Shown here: piece by piece, positions 1 to 6,661 of the stretch | Layout of the letters: each line of letters opens with the position of its first letter | Numbering within the stretch: position 1 is the stretch's first letter | DNA from: Bacteroidetes bacterium GWF2_35_48 | GTDB taxonomy: Bacteria; Bacteroidota; Bacteroidia; Bacteroidales; GWF2-35-48 | Length of the DNA: 64,000 nt | NCBI GenBank assembly: GCA_001769125.1 | Contig: MEOG01000046.1 | Location: 1 to 64,000, forward strand | Direction of reading: 5' to 3' | Notes under the pieces: model-generated | Databases searched by the model: none | Told to the model about the DNA's origin: nothing | What the model saw: only the letters and a program-made list of their open reading frames with translations | Made by a program: the position numbers and the translations under genes

Positions 1-54
1 ACATTGACAAAGACTCTTTAGTAGCGTAGCAAATATTTTGAAAAAAAATCTTAG

Positions 55-261
55 AAAATTATCATTAAATCTACAAACCTTAAAGTAAAATCCGTTAAAA
101 ATATTCGTGTTTTAGACAAGTTAGGTAAAATTCATTTTTCAATTTCACCACAAAATTCCAATAATATTATTATTGATTGCTCCCGTTTACTTTCTGGATT
201 TTATTTCGTAGCTATAGAAACCGGCACTAGAATAATATTTAAAAAACTTATTATAAATTAA
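55..261 (+). pseudogene. Remnant of a T9SS type A C-terminal sorting domain
   Basis: Reading this frame gives about 68 residues that look like the end of a Bacteroidota T9SS type A sorting domain: alternating beta strands, a V-x-D-x-x-G-K turn, then L-S-G-F-Y-F-V and a basic C-terminus ending K-K-L-I-I-N before TAA. The same frame has TAG stops at 19-24 and 52-54, and no start codon opens it, so what lies in the window is not an intact gene. It may be the tail of a gene broken by frameshifts, or of one whose body lies left of the window. The family assignment rests on pattern only. Confidence 0.5.
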
Positions 262-329
262 GGAGACAACTGAACTATTGATAATGTGCAGTAAAATAAA
301 ACAAAGATTTTTATGCCAAAATTAAATGA

Positions 330-410
330 GCGTTACACTTATTATTCCTGTAACCAATTGAAAATTTTGCAAGATTTCAGAAGACAGAATAAAAGCTAAA
401 CGCTTTTTTA
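330..410. repeat. Structured dispersed repeat, copy A
   Basis: Full-length copy of a repeat of about 75 nt seen three times in the first 2.3 kb. It folds into a long imperfect hairpin: GCGTT/AACGC outer stem, a 3x3 internal loop, CTT/AAG, one bulged base, TTATTC/GAATAA, another bulged base, TGT/ACA, and an inner TGAAA/TTTCA stem. Its right end contains the small hairpin AAAAGC-TAAAC-GCTTTT at 391-407, which could terminate the minus-strand gene ending at 458. Confidence 0.7.
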
Positions 411-457
411 TTTAATTTTTCTGTTGTTCTGTCATTTCTGTTTTTTTAAATTTCGAT

Positions 458-1297
458 TTATAAATTTTTGATTTCGTTTTTTGTTAAGCCGGTAATTTGA
501 ACTATTGTTTCAGCAGGTATTCCGGCTTTTTTAGCATTTATTGCGACTTCGATTTTTCCTTTTATTTCGCCTGCCTGGTAATTAGAAACTATCAGGCTTT
601 CTTCATATCTTACCTGCTCAATAAATCTTTCGTATTCTTTACGGTCAGCTTCACTAAGTTTTAAAATGTTTAATTTTACATTGGCTTGTTGAATTCCTTT
701 AGCTTTAAATCCTTTCTTTATATTCTCATTTTTAAGAAAATATATCCATTCATCAATGGTGTTTTTTGCAACATCATCGAATTGATTTACCCTTATTACA
801 TAGTATTCTGGATAAATTTTTGATACTTTTTCTTTTTTGTAAAGTAATTGCTGGTCTTGCGATAATTTGAGCGTATCTTTTTTATTTAATCCGACAAAAT
901 TTGTTGTTCCGTGATAAATATAATCGTCTCCTTGTCCTAACTCAAAGTAAACAATATTTACAGAAATGATTTTTTTAATTTCTTTATATTTCATTCCGGC
1001 ACTCATATTCTCCAAAAGTAGTTTTGATGTGCCAAAAAGAATGCGAAGTAAATAATCGTGTTCACGATTGTTTTGTACTTCTATAATTATCAGTTCTCCT
1101 TTTGTATTTTTAACAAGTAGATCAACTCTGTTAAACTTATCGTCTTTATGTTTTTTATTACTTTCTCCGTCTAATATGTTTTCAATTTTGATGTCTTCGT
1201 TTAATAGTTCCGACAAAAAACCTTCGAGAATATCAAAATTTGCTTTGTTTCTCAACAGTCTTTTCATTGCCCAGTCAAATCGAATAAGATTATTCAT
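458..1297 (-). CDS. Rpn/PD-(D/E)XK family nuclease
   Basis: A 279-residue protein of the Rpn-like PD-(D/E)XK nuclease/transposase-associated family (PF12784-like). Visible family marks are an N-terminal start with F-D-W-A-M-K-R-L-L, D59 in the R-V-D-L-L-V strand, and the E73-V-Q75 motif, which together make the usual D...E-x-Q metal site. The C-terminus is helical and ends in a G-I-P-A-E-T-I-V-Q-I-T-G-L segment typical of the family's tail. Related E. coli Rpn proteins are DNA endonucleases that promote RecA-independent recombination; others act in defence. It has full family length and stands alone, with copy A of the repeat downstream and copy B upstream. The exact role here is not determined. 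Confidence 0.85.
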   Translation of the reverse strand: MNNLIRFDWAMKRLLRNKANFDILEGFLSELLNEDIKIENILDGESNKKHKDDKFNRVDLLVKNTKGELIIIEVQNNREHDYLLRILFGTSKLLLENMSAGMKYKEIKKIISVNIVYFELGQGDDYIYHGTTNFVGLNKKDTLKLSQDQQLLYKKEKVSKIYPEYYVIRVNQFDDVAKNTIDEWIYFLKNENIKKGFKAKGIQQANVKLNILKLSEADRKEYERFIEQVRYEESLIVSNYQAGEIKGKIEVAINAKKAGIPAETIVQITGLTKNEIKNL

Positions 1298-1362
1298 TTT
1301 ATTTTGTTAAATATTTTTTATAAAAATACAATCTATTTTTAGTATAATCAAATAATATAACT

Positions 1363-1412
1363 ATTGAAATTTCTCAGTTTTCTCTTACCAAATAAAAGCT
1401 AAACGCTTTTTA
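1363..1412. repeat. Structured dispersed repeat, copy B (truncated)
   Basis: Matches only the apex and right arm of copies A and C (from ATTGAAATTTCTCAG to GCTAAACGCTTTTTAT). The left arm that would close the large hairpin is missing. The small AAAAGC/GCTTTT hairpin is intact at 1394-1410 and lies about 80 bp past the reconstructed end of the MazF-like gene, where it could act as a terminator. Confidence 0.65.
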
Positions 1413-1489
1413 TAAATAATTTTTCTGGTTTATGTCATTTTGGCTTAATTAAATTTACTAATTTTATTTTTTTGATCAGCTTGAAGTTC

Positions 1490-1827
1490 TTATGATTTTA
1501 TACCGAGGTGAATTAAAATTGCCAATTCCACATCGCATATTTTTTCTTTCGGTATTTTACCTATTTTATGGGTTAATCTTTTTTTATCAATGCTTCTGAT
1601 TTGATTTGCTTTTATTTTTGATTTTCGTTAATCCCTCCTTCTCCATTCTCAAGAATTACTTCAAATGGATAAATTTTTTGAGTGGTGGTTGTAATCGGTA
1701 ATATTGTTACAACATCAGCAAATTCGTTATTAATATCATTTGAAATTATAACAACAGGACGTATTTTCGATATTTCCGACCCAATTACAGGGTTAAGATC
1801 AGCCCAATAAATATCACCTCTTTTCAT
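1490..1827 (-). pseudogene. MazF/PemK-type toxin, frameshifted
   Basis: The intact reading frame (1612-1827) gives 71 residues starting M-K-R-G-D-I-Y-W-A-D-L-N-P, with R-P-V-V-I-I-S-N and the T-I-L-P-I-T strand of MazF/PemK mRNA interferases, then stops early. In the next frame the missing half follows at once: S-K-I-K-A-N-Q-I-R-S-I-D-K-K-R-L and onward to a TAA at 1490-1492. Adding one A to the A4 run at 1622-1625 (T-run on the plus strand) restores a 112-residue protein, the normal MazF length. The toxin is therefore probably inactive, unless the indel is a sequencing error or slippage restores the frame. Its start overlaps the stop of the upstream antitoxin gene by one base. Confidence 0.8.
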
Positions 1828-2048
1828 TAATCTATGTTTTCAAAGTCGGAGTTACTAAAATCGTTCATTATCTGATGGTCTTCAGTCTTTGAATTTTTGT
1901 ATCCTTCTATTAAAAGCAATTTTTGGTTATTTTTCTCAGGCATGATCTCAGTAATAGTAATTTTTACAAGTTTTCCTAAGAACTTATCAATTCCTTGTAA
2001 TATCAGAGGTGTTTTATCTAATTTAATTTGGGTAGTGTATGTGTTCAT
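1827..2048 (-). CDS. Putative antitoxin of the MazF-type module
   Basis: A 73-residue acidic protein (many D/E/N in the last 25 residues) translated just before the MazF-like gene, with TAATG stop/start coupling. The N-terminal half (T-Q-I-K-L-D-K-T-P-L-I-L-Q-G and the following strand-rich segment) could be a small DNA-binding or dimerisation fold, and the acidic tail is what usually wraps the toxin. I do not recognise a named family. The antitoxin role is inferred from position, size and coupling. A -7 promoter box lies 19 nt upstream. Confidence 0.6.
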   Translation of the reverse strand: MNTYTTQIKLDKTPLILQGIDKFLGKLVKITITEIMPEKNNQKLLLIEGYKNSKTEDHQIMNDFSNSDFENID

Positions 2049-2067
2049 ATTTTTATAAATTTACTTT

Positions 2068-2075
2068 CAAAAATA
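2068..2075 (-). promoter_or_regulatory. Bacteroidota -7 promoter box for the MazF-type module
   Basis: CAAAAATA on the plus strand reads TATTTTTG on the minus strand, matching TAnnTTTG, 19 nt before the antitoxin ATG. No clear -33 element was seen. Confidence 0.45.
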
Positions 2076-2202
2076 CAGATAAAAAACAACTAAAGCTAAA
2101 ATTGTAATTTATTTTTGTACTTGGTTTAATAAGAGAAAAAGCGTGAACAACGCTTACCGGAAGAGAGGTACTGAGATACCCTTGTGCCAAATAAGTATGC
2201 TC

Positions 2203-2290
2203 ACGCCGTCTCCGGCGTTACACTCCTTATTCTTGTAGTAATTGAAATTTCTCAGTTTTCAGAGCAAGAATAAAAGCTAAACGGCTTTTT
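2203..2290. repeat. Structured dispersed repeat, copy C
   Basis: Full-length copy of the repeat, preceded by a GC-rich hairpin ACGCCG-TCTC-CGGCGT (2203-2218). The main stem contains an uninterrupted TTATTCTTG/CAAGAATAA pairing where copy A has TTATTC-(bulge)-TGT/ACA-GAATAA, so the stem is kept although the bases differ. The small hairpin AAAAGC/GCTTTT is at 2272-2289. Nothing else is recognisable in the 394-bp gap 2049-2442. Confidence 0.7.
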
Positions 2291-2442
2291 ATAGATAATT
2301 TTTATTTTACATAATTTTCATAATTCGTTATACAATTAAATTTTTAAATCAGGTTCAATATCAAATATTACCAAATTCTTTTAATTTTGTACATATCGAA
2401 AATTCGATCGCTATTTTTTGGATCATCATTTTCATTTAAAAC

Positions 2443-2709
2443 TCATGGGAAATATTTGTAAATATCCTTACGGTGAAGGAAACGGGCAAATTCAATGGTA
2501 TTATTTTCAATAAATAATCCGATTCTGTAATCGCCAATTCTTATTCTGTAATGATTTTTATAGGTTTTTAATTTTCTCAAATTTTTGATTTCCGTAACAG
2601 CAACAGCCTGTTTTGCATTATCAATGGCATCTTCTATTGACTGCACAAGTTTATTGTTGCGAATACCTGAAATATCTTTATTAAATAATGAAGTATATTT
2701 TACTTCCAT
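2443..2709 (-). CDS. RelE/ParE-family toxin (mRNA interferase type)
   Basis: 88 residues, typical of RelE-family toxins: an N-terminal [12 protein letters not shown] strand and helix, the [21 protein letters not shown] core with its run of basic residues, and a final [12 protein letters not shown], where the H-R-K-D-I-Y motif matches active RelE/YoeB-like toxins. It would cleave ribosome-bound mRNA when freed from its antitoxin. It begins one base after the antitoxin gene and appears full length and undamaged. Copy C of the repeat lies about 150 bp downstream. Confidence 0.9.
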   Translation of the reverse strand: MEVKYTSLFNKDISGIRNNKLVQSIEDAIDNAKQAVAVTEIKNLRKLKTYKNHYRIRIGDYRIGLFIENNTIEFARFLHRKDIYKYFP

Positions 2710-2710
2710 T

Positions 2711-2920
2711 TTATTTACATTTAAGTTTATTCAGGGTGTTCATTATTACCTGTTCATCAACATAACCGGAATTTCTCCCTGCGTCAATTGCCCCAGCAAG
2801 TGCAATATCTTCTTTATCTTCTTGTGAAAGCAGTCGAGTTTTTAGATGAAGCCGTTTTGCTAAAGAAGTAAAAATCCGCTTATCTTCTTTAGAATTTATT
2901 TCTATTAAAAGTGAATTCAT
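2711..2920 (-). CDS. Antitoxin of the RelE-type module
   Basis: A 69-residue protein directly upstream of, and co-oriented with, the RelE-like toxin, one base apart. Its N-terminus ([13 protein letters not shown]) resembles small Bacteroidota antitoxins that begin with a beta strand, followed by helices around A-K-R-L-H-L-K-T and a C-terminal helix. No DNA-binding family can be named with certainty. It probably neutralises the toxin and autorepresses the operon. Confidence 0.75.
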   Translation of the reverse strand: MNSLLIEINSKEDKRIFTSLAKRLHLKTRLLSQEDKEDIALAGAIDAGRNSGYVDEQVIMNTLNKLKCK

Positions 2921-3056
2921 ATTTTTATTGCTTTTTAAAATTATATTTAGCTTATTTTGTAAAGGTTAAATTAAAATGATATTTTGAGTCAATGGTTATT
3001 ATTGTTGTCATAATATTTTTAATAAAATTTGTATAAATACAAAAATAAGCATTAAT

Positions 3057-3260
3057 TTAGAATATTCCCAAATTATTTTGAGCATTGATAAAAGCTTCCC
3101 GCATAAGCAGTACAGGTTGCGCAATGTTATCTTTGGTTGCTATTATATTATTTTCCCGAAGACCGAACCTTGTCAGCGGAAGATACTTTTCAGAGCGGAC
3201 TCAAAAATTATATTTTGTGAAATCTTCAATTTGCGTTAGGTTTGCAAACAGAATAAAACT
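3057..3260 (-). pseudogene. Coding-like remnant of unknown origin
   Basis: The minus strand reads as protein-like sequence in one frame (for example E-K-Y-L-P-L-T-R-F-G-L-R-E-N-N and L-L-M-R-E-A-F), but is interrupted by a TGA at 3201-3203 and lacks a start codon. It ends at a TAA at 3057-3059. Composition is less AT-rich than the flanking spacer. I cannot name the family. It may be the decayed 3' end of a gene lost when the accessory zone was rearranged. Confidence 0.25.
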
Positions 3261-3266
3261 AAAAAT

Positions 3267-4718
3267 TTGAAGCGTACATTTTTAACAAATCTAGCCATAC
3301 TGCTTTTCCTGAATCTTCTGGTAAAGCCATTTTGGATATTTGGCATTGACCGTACAATACAAAACACTGTAGGCGCAGAATCTTACGGTTTTTATTTTTC
3401 TCTTTTTAACTTTTCCCTGATGCTCAACATTCTTCTTGACCTTGGCATCACCAATTTTAATAACCGGAACATTTCACAACACCACCAATTATTCAGCAAG
3501 TATCTTTCAAATGTTGTTATTCTTAAATTTTTACTTGCAATTGTATATGGCATTATTTGTACGGGGTTAGCTCTGATTATTGGTTATGGCTGGGAGCAGA
3601 TAAAATTATTGCTCTTGCTGATGTTTAATCAGTTTCTTATTTCGTTTGTTTTATACCTTCGGTCGAATATCAGCGGTCTACAGCTTTTTAAAACAGACAG
3701 TCTTGTTTCTGTACTTGATAAAGCACTGATGATAATCATCTGCTCTGTTTTGCTCTGGGGTCATGTTTTCGACAGCCCTTTTCAAATCGAATGGTTTGTT
3801 TACTCGCAGACCGCAGCTTATGGAATAACAGCAATTATTACGTTTTTTATTGTTCTTTCCAAATCTAAGTTTTTGCATTTAAAATTCGATTTTACATTTT
3901 TCAGAGCAATATTAAAACAAAGCTACCCTTATGCGCTTCTGATTTTACTGATGGCATTGTACAACAGGGTTGATTCTGTAATGCTTGAACGCATGCTCCC
4001 CGATGGGAAAGAACAAGCAGGTATTTACGCACAGGCTTTTCGTATTTTGGAAGCCGCCTCTATGTTCTCTTATTTGTTTGGGGCCCTACTGTTACCTATG
4101 TTTTCTAAAATGCTGAAACAAAAAGAATCGGTGGAACAATTAACGCAATTCAGTTATTCCCTTGTAATAATTCCTTCATTTATATTAGTAATAGGAACTT
4201 TTATTTACAGGCATGAAATCATGTACCTTCTTTATAACAGCCATATTGATGCTTCGGCAGATATAATGGGACTGCTTATGTTTGCTTTTCTTGCTATTTC
4301 CACAACTTATATTTTTGGAACATTATTAACAGCCAATGGCAGTTTAAAATACCTTAATATAATGGCTGCAATAGGAATGGGGCTCAACATCGTTTTAAAT
4401 CTAATCCTTATTCCAAAGTTTCAGGCAACAGGTTCTGCAATAGCAAGTCTTTTCACTCAAATGTTTACCGCGCTGGCTCAGGTAATTATTGCCAAAAAGA
4501 TTTTTAACTTCAGAATGAATTATAAATTCTTAATTTTATTATTTGCATTTGCAGGTATATCTATAGGAATGGCATATCTTATAAAATTTAATATCAGTAA
4601 CTGGATTTTGGGTTTCTTCCTGATATGCGGAATTTCAGGGATTCTTGCTTTTAGTTTTAAATTGATTAATTTAAAATCATTATATTTGCTTTTTTTAAAT
4701 AAAGACGTTCAAGAATAG
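3267..4718 (+). CDS. Oligosaccharide flippase (Wzx-like, MOP superfamily)
   Basis: 483 residues with about 12-14 hydrophobic segments, the pattern of polysaccharide-biosynthesis flippases that move lipid-linked sugars across the inner membrane. The N-terminal K-P-F-W-I-F-G-I-D-R-T-I-Q-N and G-A-E-S-Y-G-F-Y-F-S motif, and D-L-G-I-T-N-F-N-N-R, are common in Bacteroidota members. The start is a TTG at 3267: an in-frame TAG lies at 3237-3239 and the next in-frame ATG would remove the first membrane segment. It opens the glycan cluster and is followed after 11 bp by the GT2 gene, so the two are probably co-transcribed. Confidence 0.88.
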   Translation: MKRTFLTNLAILLFLNLLVKPFWIFGIDRTIQNTVGAESYGFYFSLFNFSLMLNILLDLGITNFNNRNISQHHQLFSKYLSNVVILKFLLAIVYGIICTGLALIIGYGWEQIKLLLLLMFNQFLISFVLYLRSNISGLQLFKTDSLVSVLDKALMIIICSVLLWGHVFDSPFQIEWFVYSQTAAYGITAIITFFIVLSKSKFLHLKFDFTFFRAILKQSYPYALLILLMALYNRVDSVMLERMLPDGKEQAGIYAQAFRILEAASMFSYLFGALLLPMFSKMLKQKESVEQLTQFSYSLVIIPSFILVIGTFIYRHEIMYLLYNSHIDASADIMGLLMFAFLAISTTYIFGTLLTANGSLKYLNIMAAIGMGLNIVLNLILIPKFQATGSAIASLFTQMFTALAQVIIAKKIFNFRMNYKFLILLFAFAGISIGMAYLIKFNISNWILGFFLICGISGILAFSFKLINLKSLYLLFLNKDVQE

Positions 4719-4729
4719 TTGGTATATTT

Positions 4730-5680
4730 ATGAGTCAGGAAATAGCTCTATCAATAATAATCCCGATATATAATGAAGAAGGAAATATACCCCTCCTTTT
4801 TGATCGCTTAAATTCCGTAGCGGATCAGCTCGGAGTTACTAAAGAATTTATTTTTATTAATGATGGAAGCAAAGATAATTCCATACAGCTTATCCGTGAG
4901 CTTTCTTTAAGATATAATTATATAAAATACATTAATTTCAGCAGAAATTTTGGTCATCAGATAGCCGTAACAGCCGGTTTGGATTATTCATCAGGAAAAA
5001 GAGTAGCGATTATTGATGCCGATTTGCAAGACCCTCCAGAGCTTATTATTGAGATGTACAACAAAATGAATGAAGGGCATGAAGTGGTGTATGCGAAAAG
5101 AAGAGTTCGGGACGGAGAAACTGTTTTCAAAAAAACAACTGCAAAACTTTTTTACAGGATTCTGAAAAAAATTACATCAGTAAATATCCCTGTTGATACG
5201 GGCGATTTCAGAATTGTTGACCGAAAAATTGTTGATGTTTTAAAAAATATGCCGGAACAGGAAAAGTACCTCAGGGGGCAAATAGCCTGGGCCGGATTCA
5301 GGCAGACTTATGTTGAATATGACCGTGTAGAAAGGTATTCAGGAAAAACAGGTTACACTTTTTCTAAAATGCTTAAGCTGGCATTAAACGGGATAACATC
5401 ATTTTCTGATTTCCCATTAAAGTTTGCTACCATTTCAGGTTTTATCGTTGCAGGCATTGCATTTCTTGTTACTTTGTATGCTCTGTATTCCCGCTTCGTT
5501 ATCAAAGAATATATTGCAGGATGGACATCTCTTATGCTTTGTGTGCTTTTTATCGGAGGAATTCAGTTAATAACTATTGGTATTATTGGTGAATATATTA
5601 GCCGGGTAGCTGCAAATGTGAGAAAAAGGCCACTTTATATTATTGATGATACGAATATTAAATCTGAGGATTTGAATTAG
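4730..5680 (+). CDS. Family 2 glycosyltransferase, polyprenyl-phosphate type (GtrB/DPM1-like)
   Basis: 316 residues. The N-terminal GT-A fold begins with S-I-I-I-P-I-Y-N-E-E-G-N and carries the nucleotide-sugar/metal motif I-D-A-D-L-Q-D-P-P near residue 100. Two transmembrane helices follow at about 230-255 and 265-295, as in GtrB/ArnC-like enzymes that load a sugar onto undecaprenyl phosphate on the cytoplasmic face. Such lipid-linked sugars are the donors used by GT39-type transferases, two of which lie downstream. The sugar cannot be predicted. Confidence 0.9.
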   Translation: MSQEIALSIIIPIYNEEGNIPLLFDRLNSVADQLGVTKEFIFINDGSKDNSIQLIRELSLRYNYIKYINFSRNFGHQIAVTAGLDYSSGKRVAIIDADLQDPPELIIEMYNKMNEGHEVVYAKRRVRDGETVFKKTTAKLFYRILKKITSVNIPVDTGDFRIVDRKIVDVLKNMPEQEKYLRGQIAWAGFRQTYVEYDRVERYSGKTGYTFSKMLKLALNGITSFSDFPLKFATISGFIVAGIAFLVTLYALYSRFVIKEYIAGWTSLMLCVLFIGGIQLITIGIIGEYISRVAANVRKRPLYIIDDTNIKSEDLN

Positions 5681-5767
5681 GAATTCAGTAGAAATTCAAT
5701 AGGAATTCTGTAGAAATACAATAGTAATTCGATAGTAATACAATAGAAATACAATAGGAATACAATT
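5680..5767. repeat. Tandem array of 11-nt units
   Basis: Eight consecutive 11-mers with consensus GRAATWCAATA, starting at the last base of the preceding stop codon. A short second run follows at about 5793-5815 (GAACATCTATC twice). The unit is close to one helical turn. Sequence differences between units are mostly at fixed positions. Confidence 0.85.
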
Positions 5768-5929
5768 GTTTTCTATCGAATCAACAATTGAACATCTATC
5801 GAACATCTATCGTTGCAAAAAGAATTTCTATGAATGTTGATCTTTGAATTCACAATAAATATAAATATTAGAATAATACATAAATTAGTAAAAATCTTCG
5901 TCAAATTGCAGGAAGTATTTTAATGAAGG

Positions 5930-6017
5930 AAGTCGGCTGTCAAATAGTCGGCAGTCGGCAGTCAAATAGTCGCCAGTCAAACAGACTGAGGACTGAGGAC
6001 TGTAGACTGAGGACTGA
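5930..6017. repeat. Inverted heptamer array
   Basis: Left half: repeats of the AGTCGGC / AGTCAAAT type. Right half: GAGGACT / GTAGACT heptamers in opposite polarity (CAGTC versus GACTG). They meet at GTC-AAACA-GAC near 5976-5986. The array is closely related in sequence to the one at 15997-16145, in inverted orientation. With the 11-mer array it fills the 389-bp gap 5681-6069. Confidence 0.85.
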
Positions 6018-6069
6018 TTAAAAAAAAGCATTTTGCTCAACATAAATTAAAAAAATATATAATAAAATT

Positions 6070-6603
6070 ATGAAACAAACATTAGTTTTTACAGCGATTT
6101 TAGCAATCTTTTTTGCTGCGTGTACAACAAGAACAAACCCTAACGCATCAACTGATTCGAGTGATATCATTGATACTTCAAAATATTATTACATTATCTC
6201 GGTAAACAGTGGAAAAAACCTTGATGTTGAAGGTGGTTCTGTAGAAAATGGCGTCAAGCTCATTCAATACAGCAATAATGGCTACGATAATCAACGATTC
6301 AAATTTAAATTACACGCAGATGGTGCATATTCAATTATGTGTAAAAAAAGTGGTCTGTTTTTAGATGTTTTCGAAAATTCTATTGAAGATGGCGCACCGA
6401 TTGTGCAATGGCAATATTCCGGTAATGACAATCAGAAGTTTGAAGTTTTGGTTCAAAAAGACGGGTCGGTAATTTTTATATGTAAACACAGTGATAAAAG
6501 TTTTGATATTAAGAGTGCTAGTTTAGACGACGGAGCTACCTTAATTCAATGGATAAATTCCGGAGGTGCAAATCAGAAATTTAAGCTGGAAATAGCTCTG
6601 TAA
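6070..6603 (+). CDS. Ricin-type beta-trefoil lectin lipoprotein
   Basis: 177 residues. A lipoprotein signal ends in F-F-A-A-C with Cys18 as the acylation site. The mature part (about 37-177) is one ricin B-type beta-trefoil (CBM13-like) with three repeats, each closing in the Q-x-F/W signature: D-N-Q-R-F, D-N-Q-K-F and A-N-Q-K-F. Each repeat also has the D-V/D-I plus I-Q-Y/V-Q-W/I-Q-W strands of sugar-binding subdomains. It is therefore a small surface or periplasmic carbohydrate-binding lipoprotein with no catalytic domain. The same fold recurs at the C-terminus of the membrane glycosyltransferase at 8263, which suggests both bind the glycan made by this cluster. Confidence 0.85.
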   Translation: MKQTLVFTAILAIFFAACTTRTNPNASTDSSDIIDTSKYYYIISVNSGKNLDVEGGSVENGVKLIQYSNNGYDNQRFKFKLHADGAYSIMCKKSGLFLDVFENSIEDGAPIVQWQYSGNDNQKFEVLVQKDGSVIFICKHSDKSFDIKSASLDDGATLIQWINSGGANQKFKLEIAL

Positions 6604-6641
6604 TTGAACCAATAAATACATTCAACTCTTTTTAAACTTTC

Positions 6642-6649
6642 TATATTTG
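6642..6649 (+). promoter_or_regulatory. Bacteroidota -7 box (TATATTTG)
   Basis: Matches TAnnTTTG, with 12 nt between its last G and the ATG at 6662. This also argues against the TTG at 6647, inside the box, as translation start. No convincing -33 TTTG was found at the expected spacing. Confidence 0.6.
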
Positions 6650-6661
6650 CAGCAATCCCGG

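Noticed and set aside
330-2290. A chromosomal integron with attC sites between toxin cassettes
   Set aside because: The hairpins have attC-like bulges, but the end boxes read GTT...AAC instead of AAC...GTT, do not match the consensus exactly, and no tyrosine integrase gene is in the window. Kept only as a structured repeat.
3085-3270. A 61-codon plus-strand frame before the flippase
   Set aside because: It overlaps the flippase start, and its opposite strand looks more protein-like; no promoter or family.
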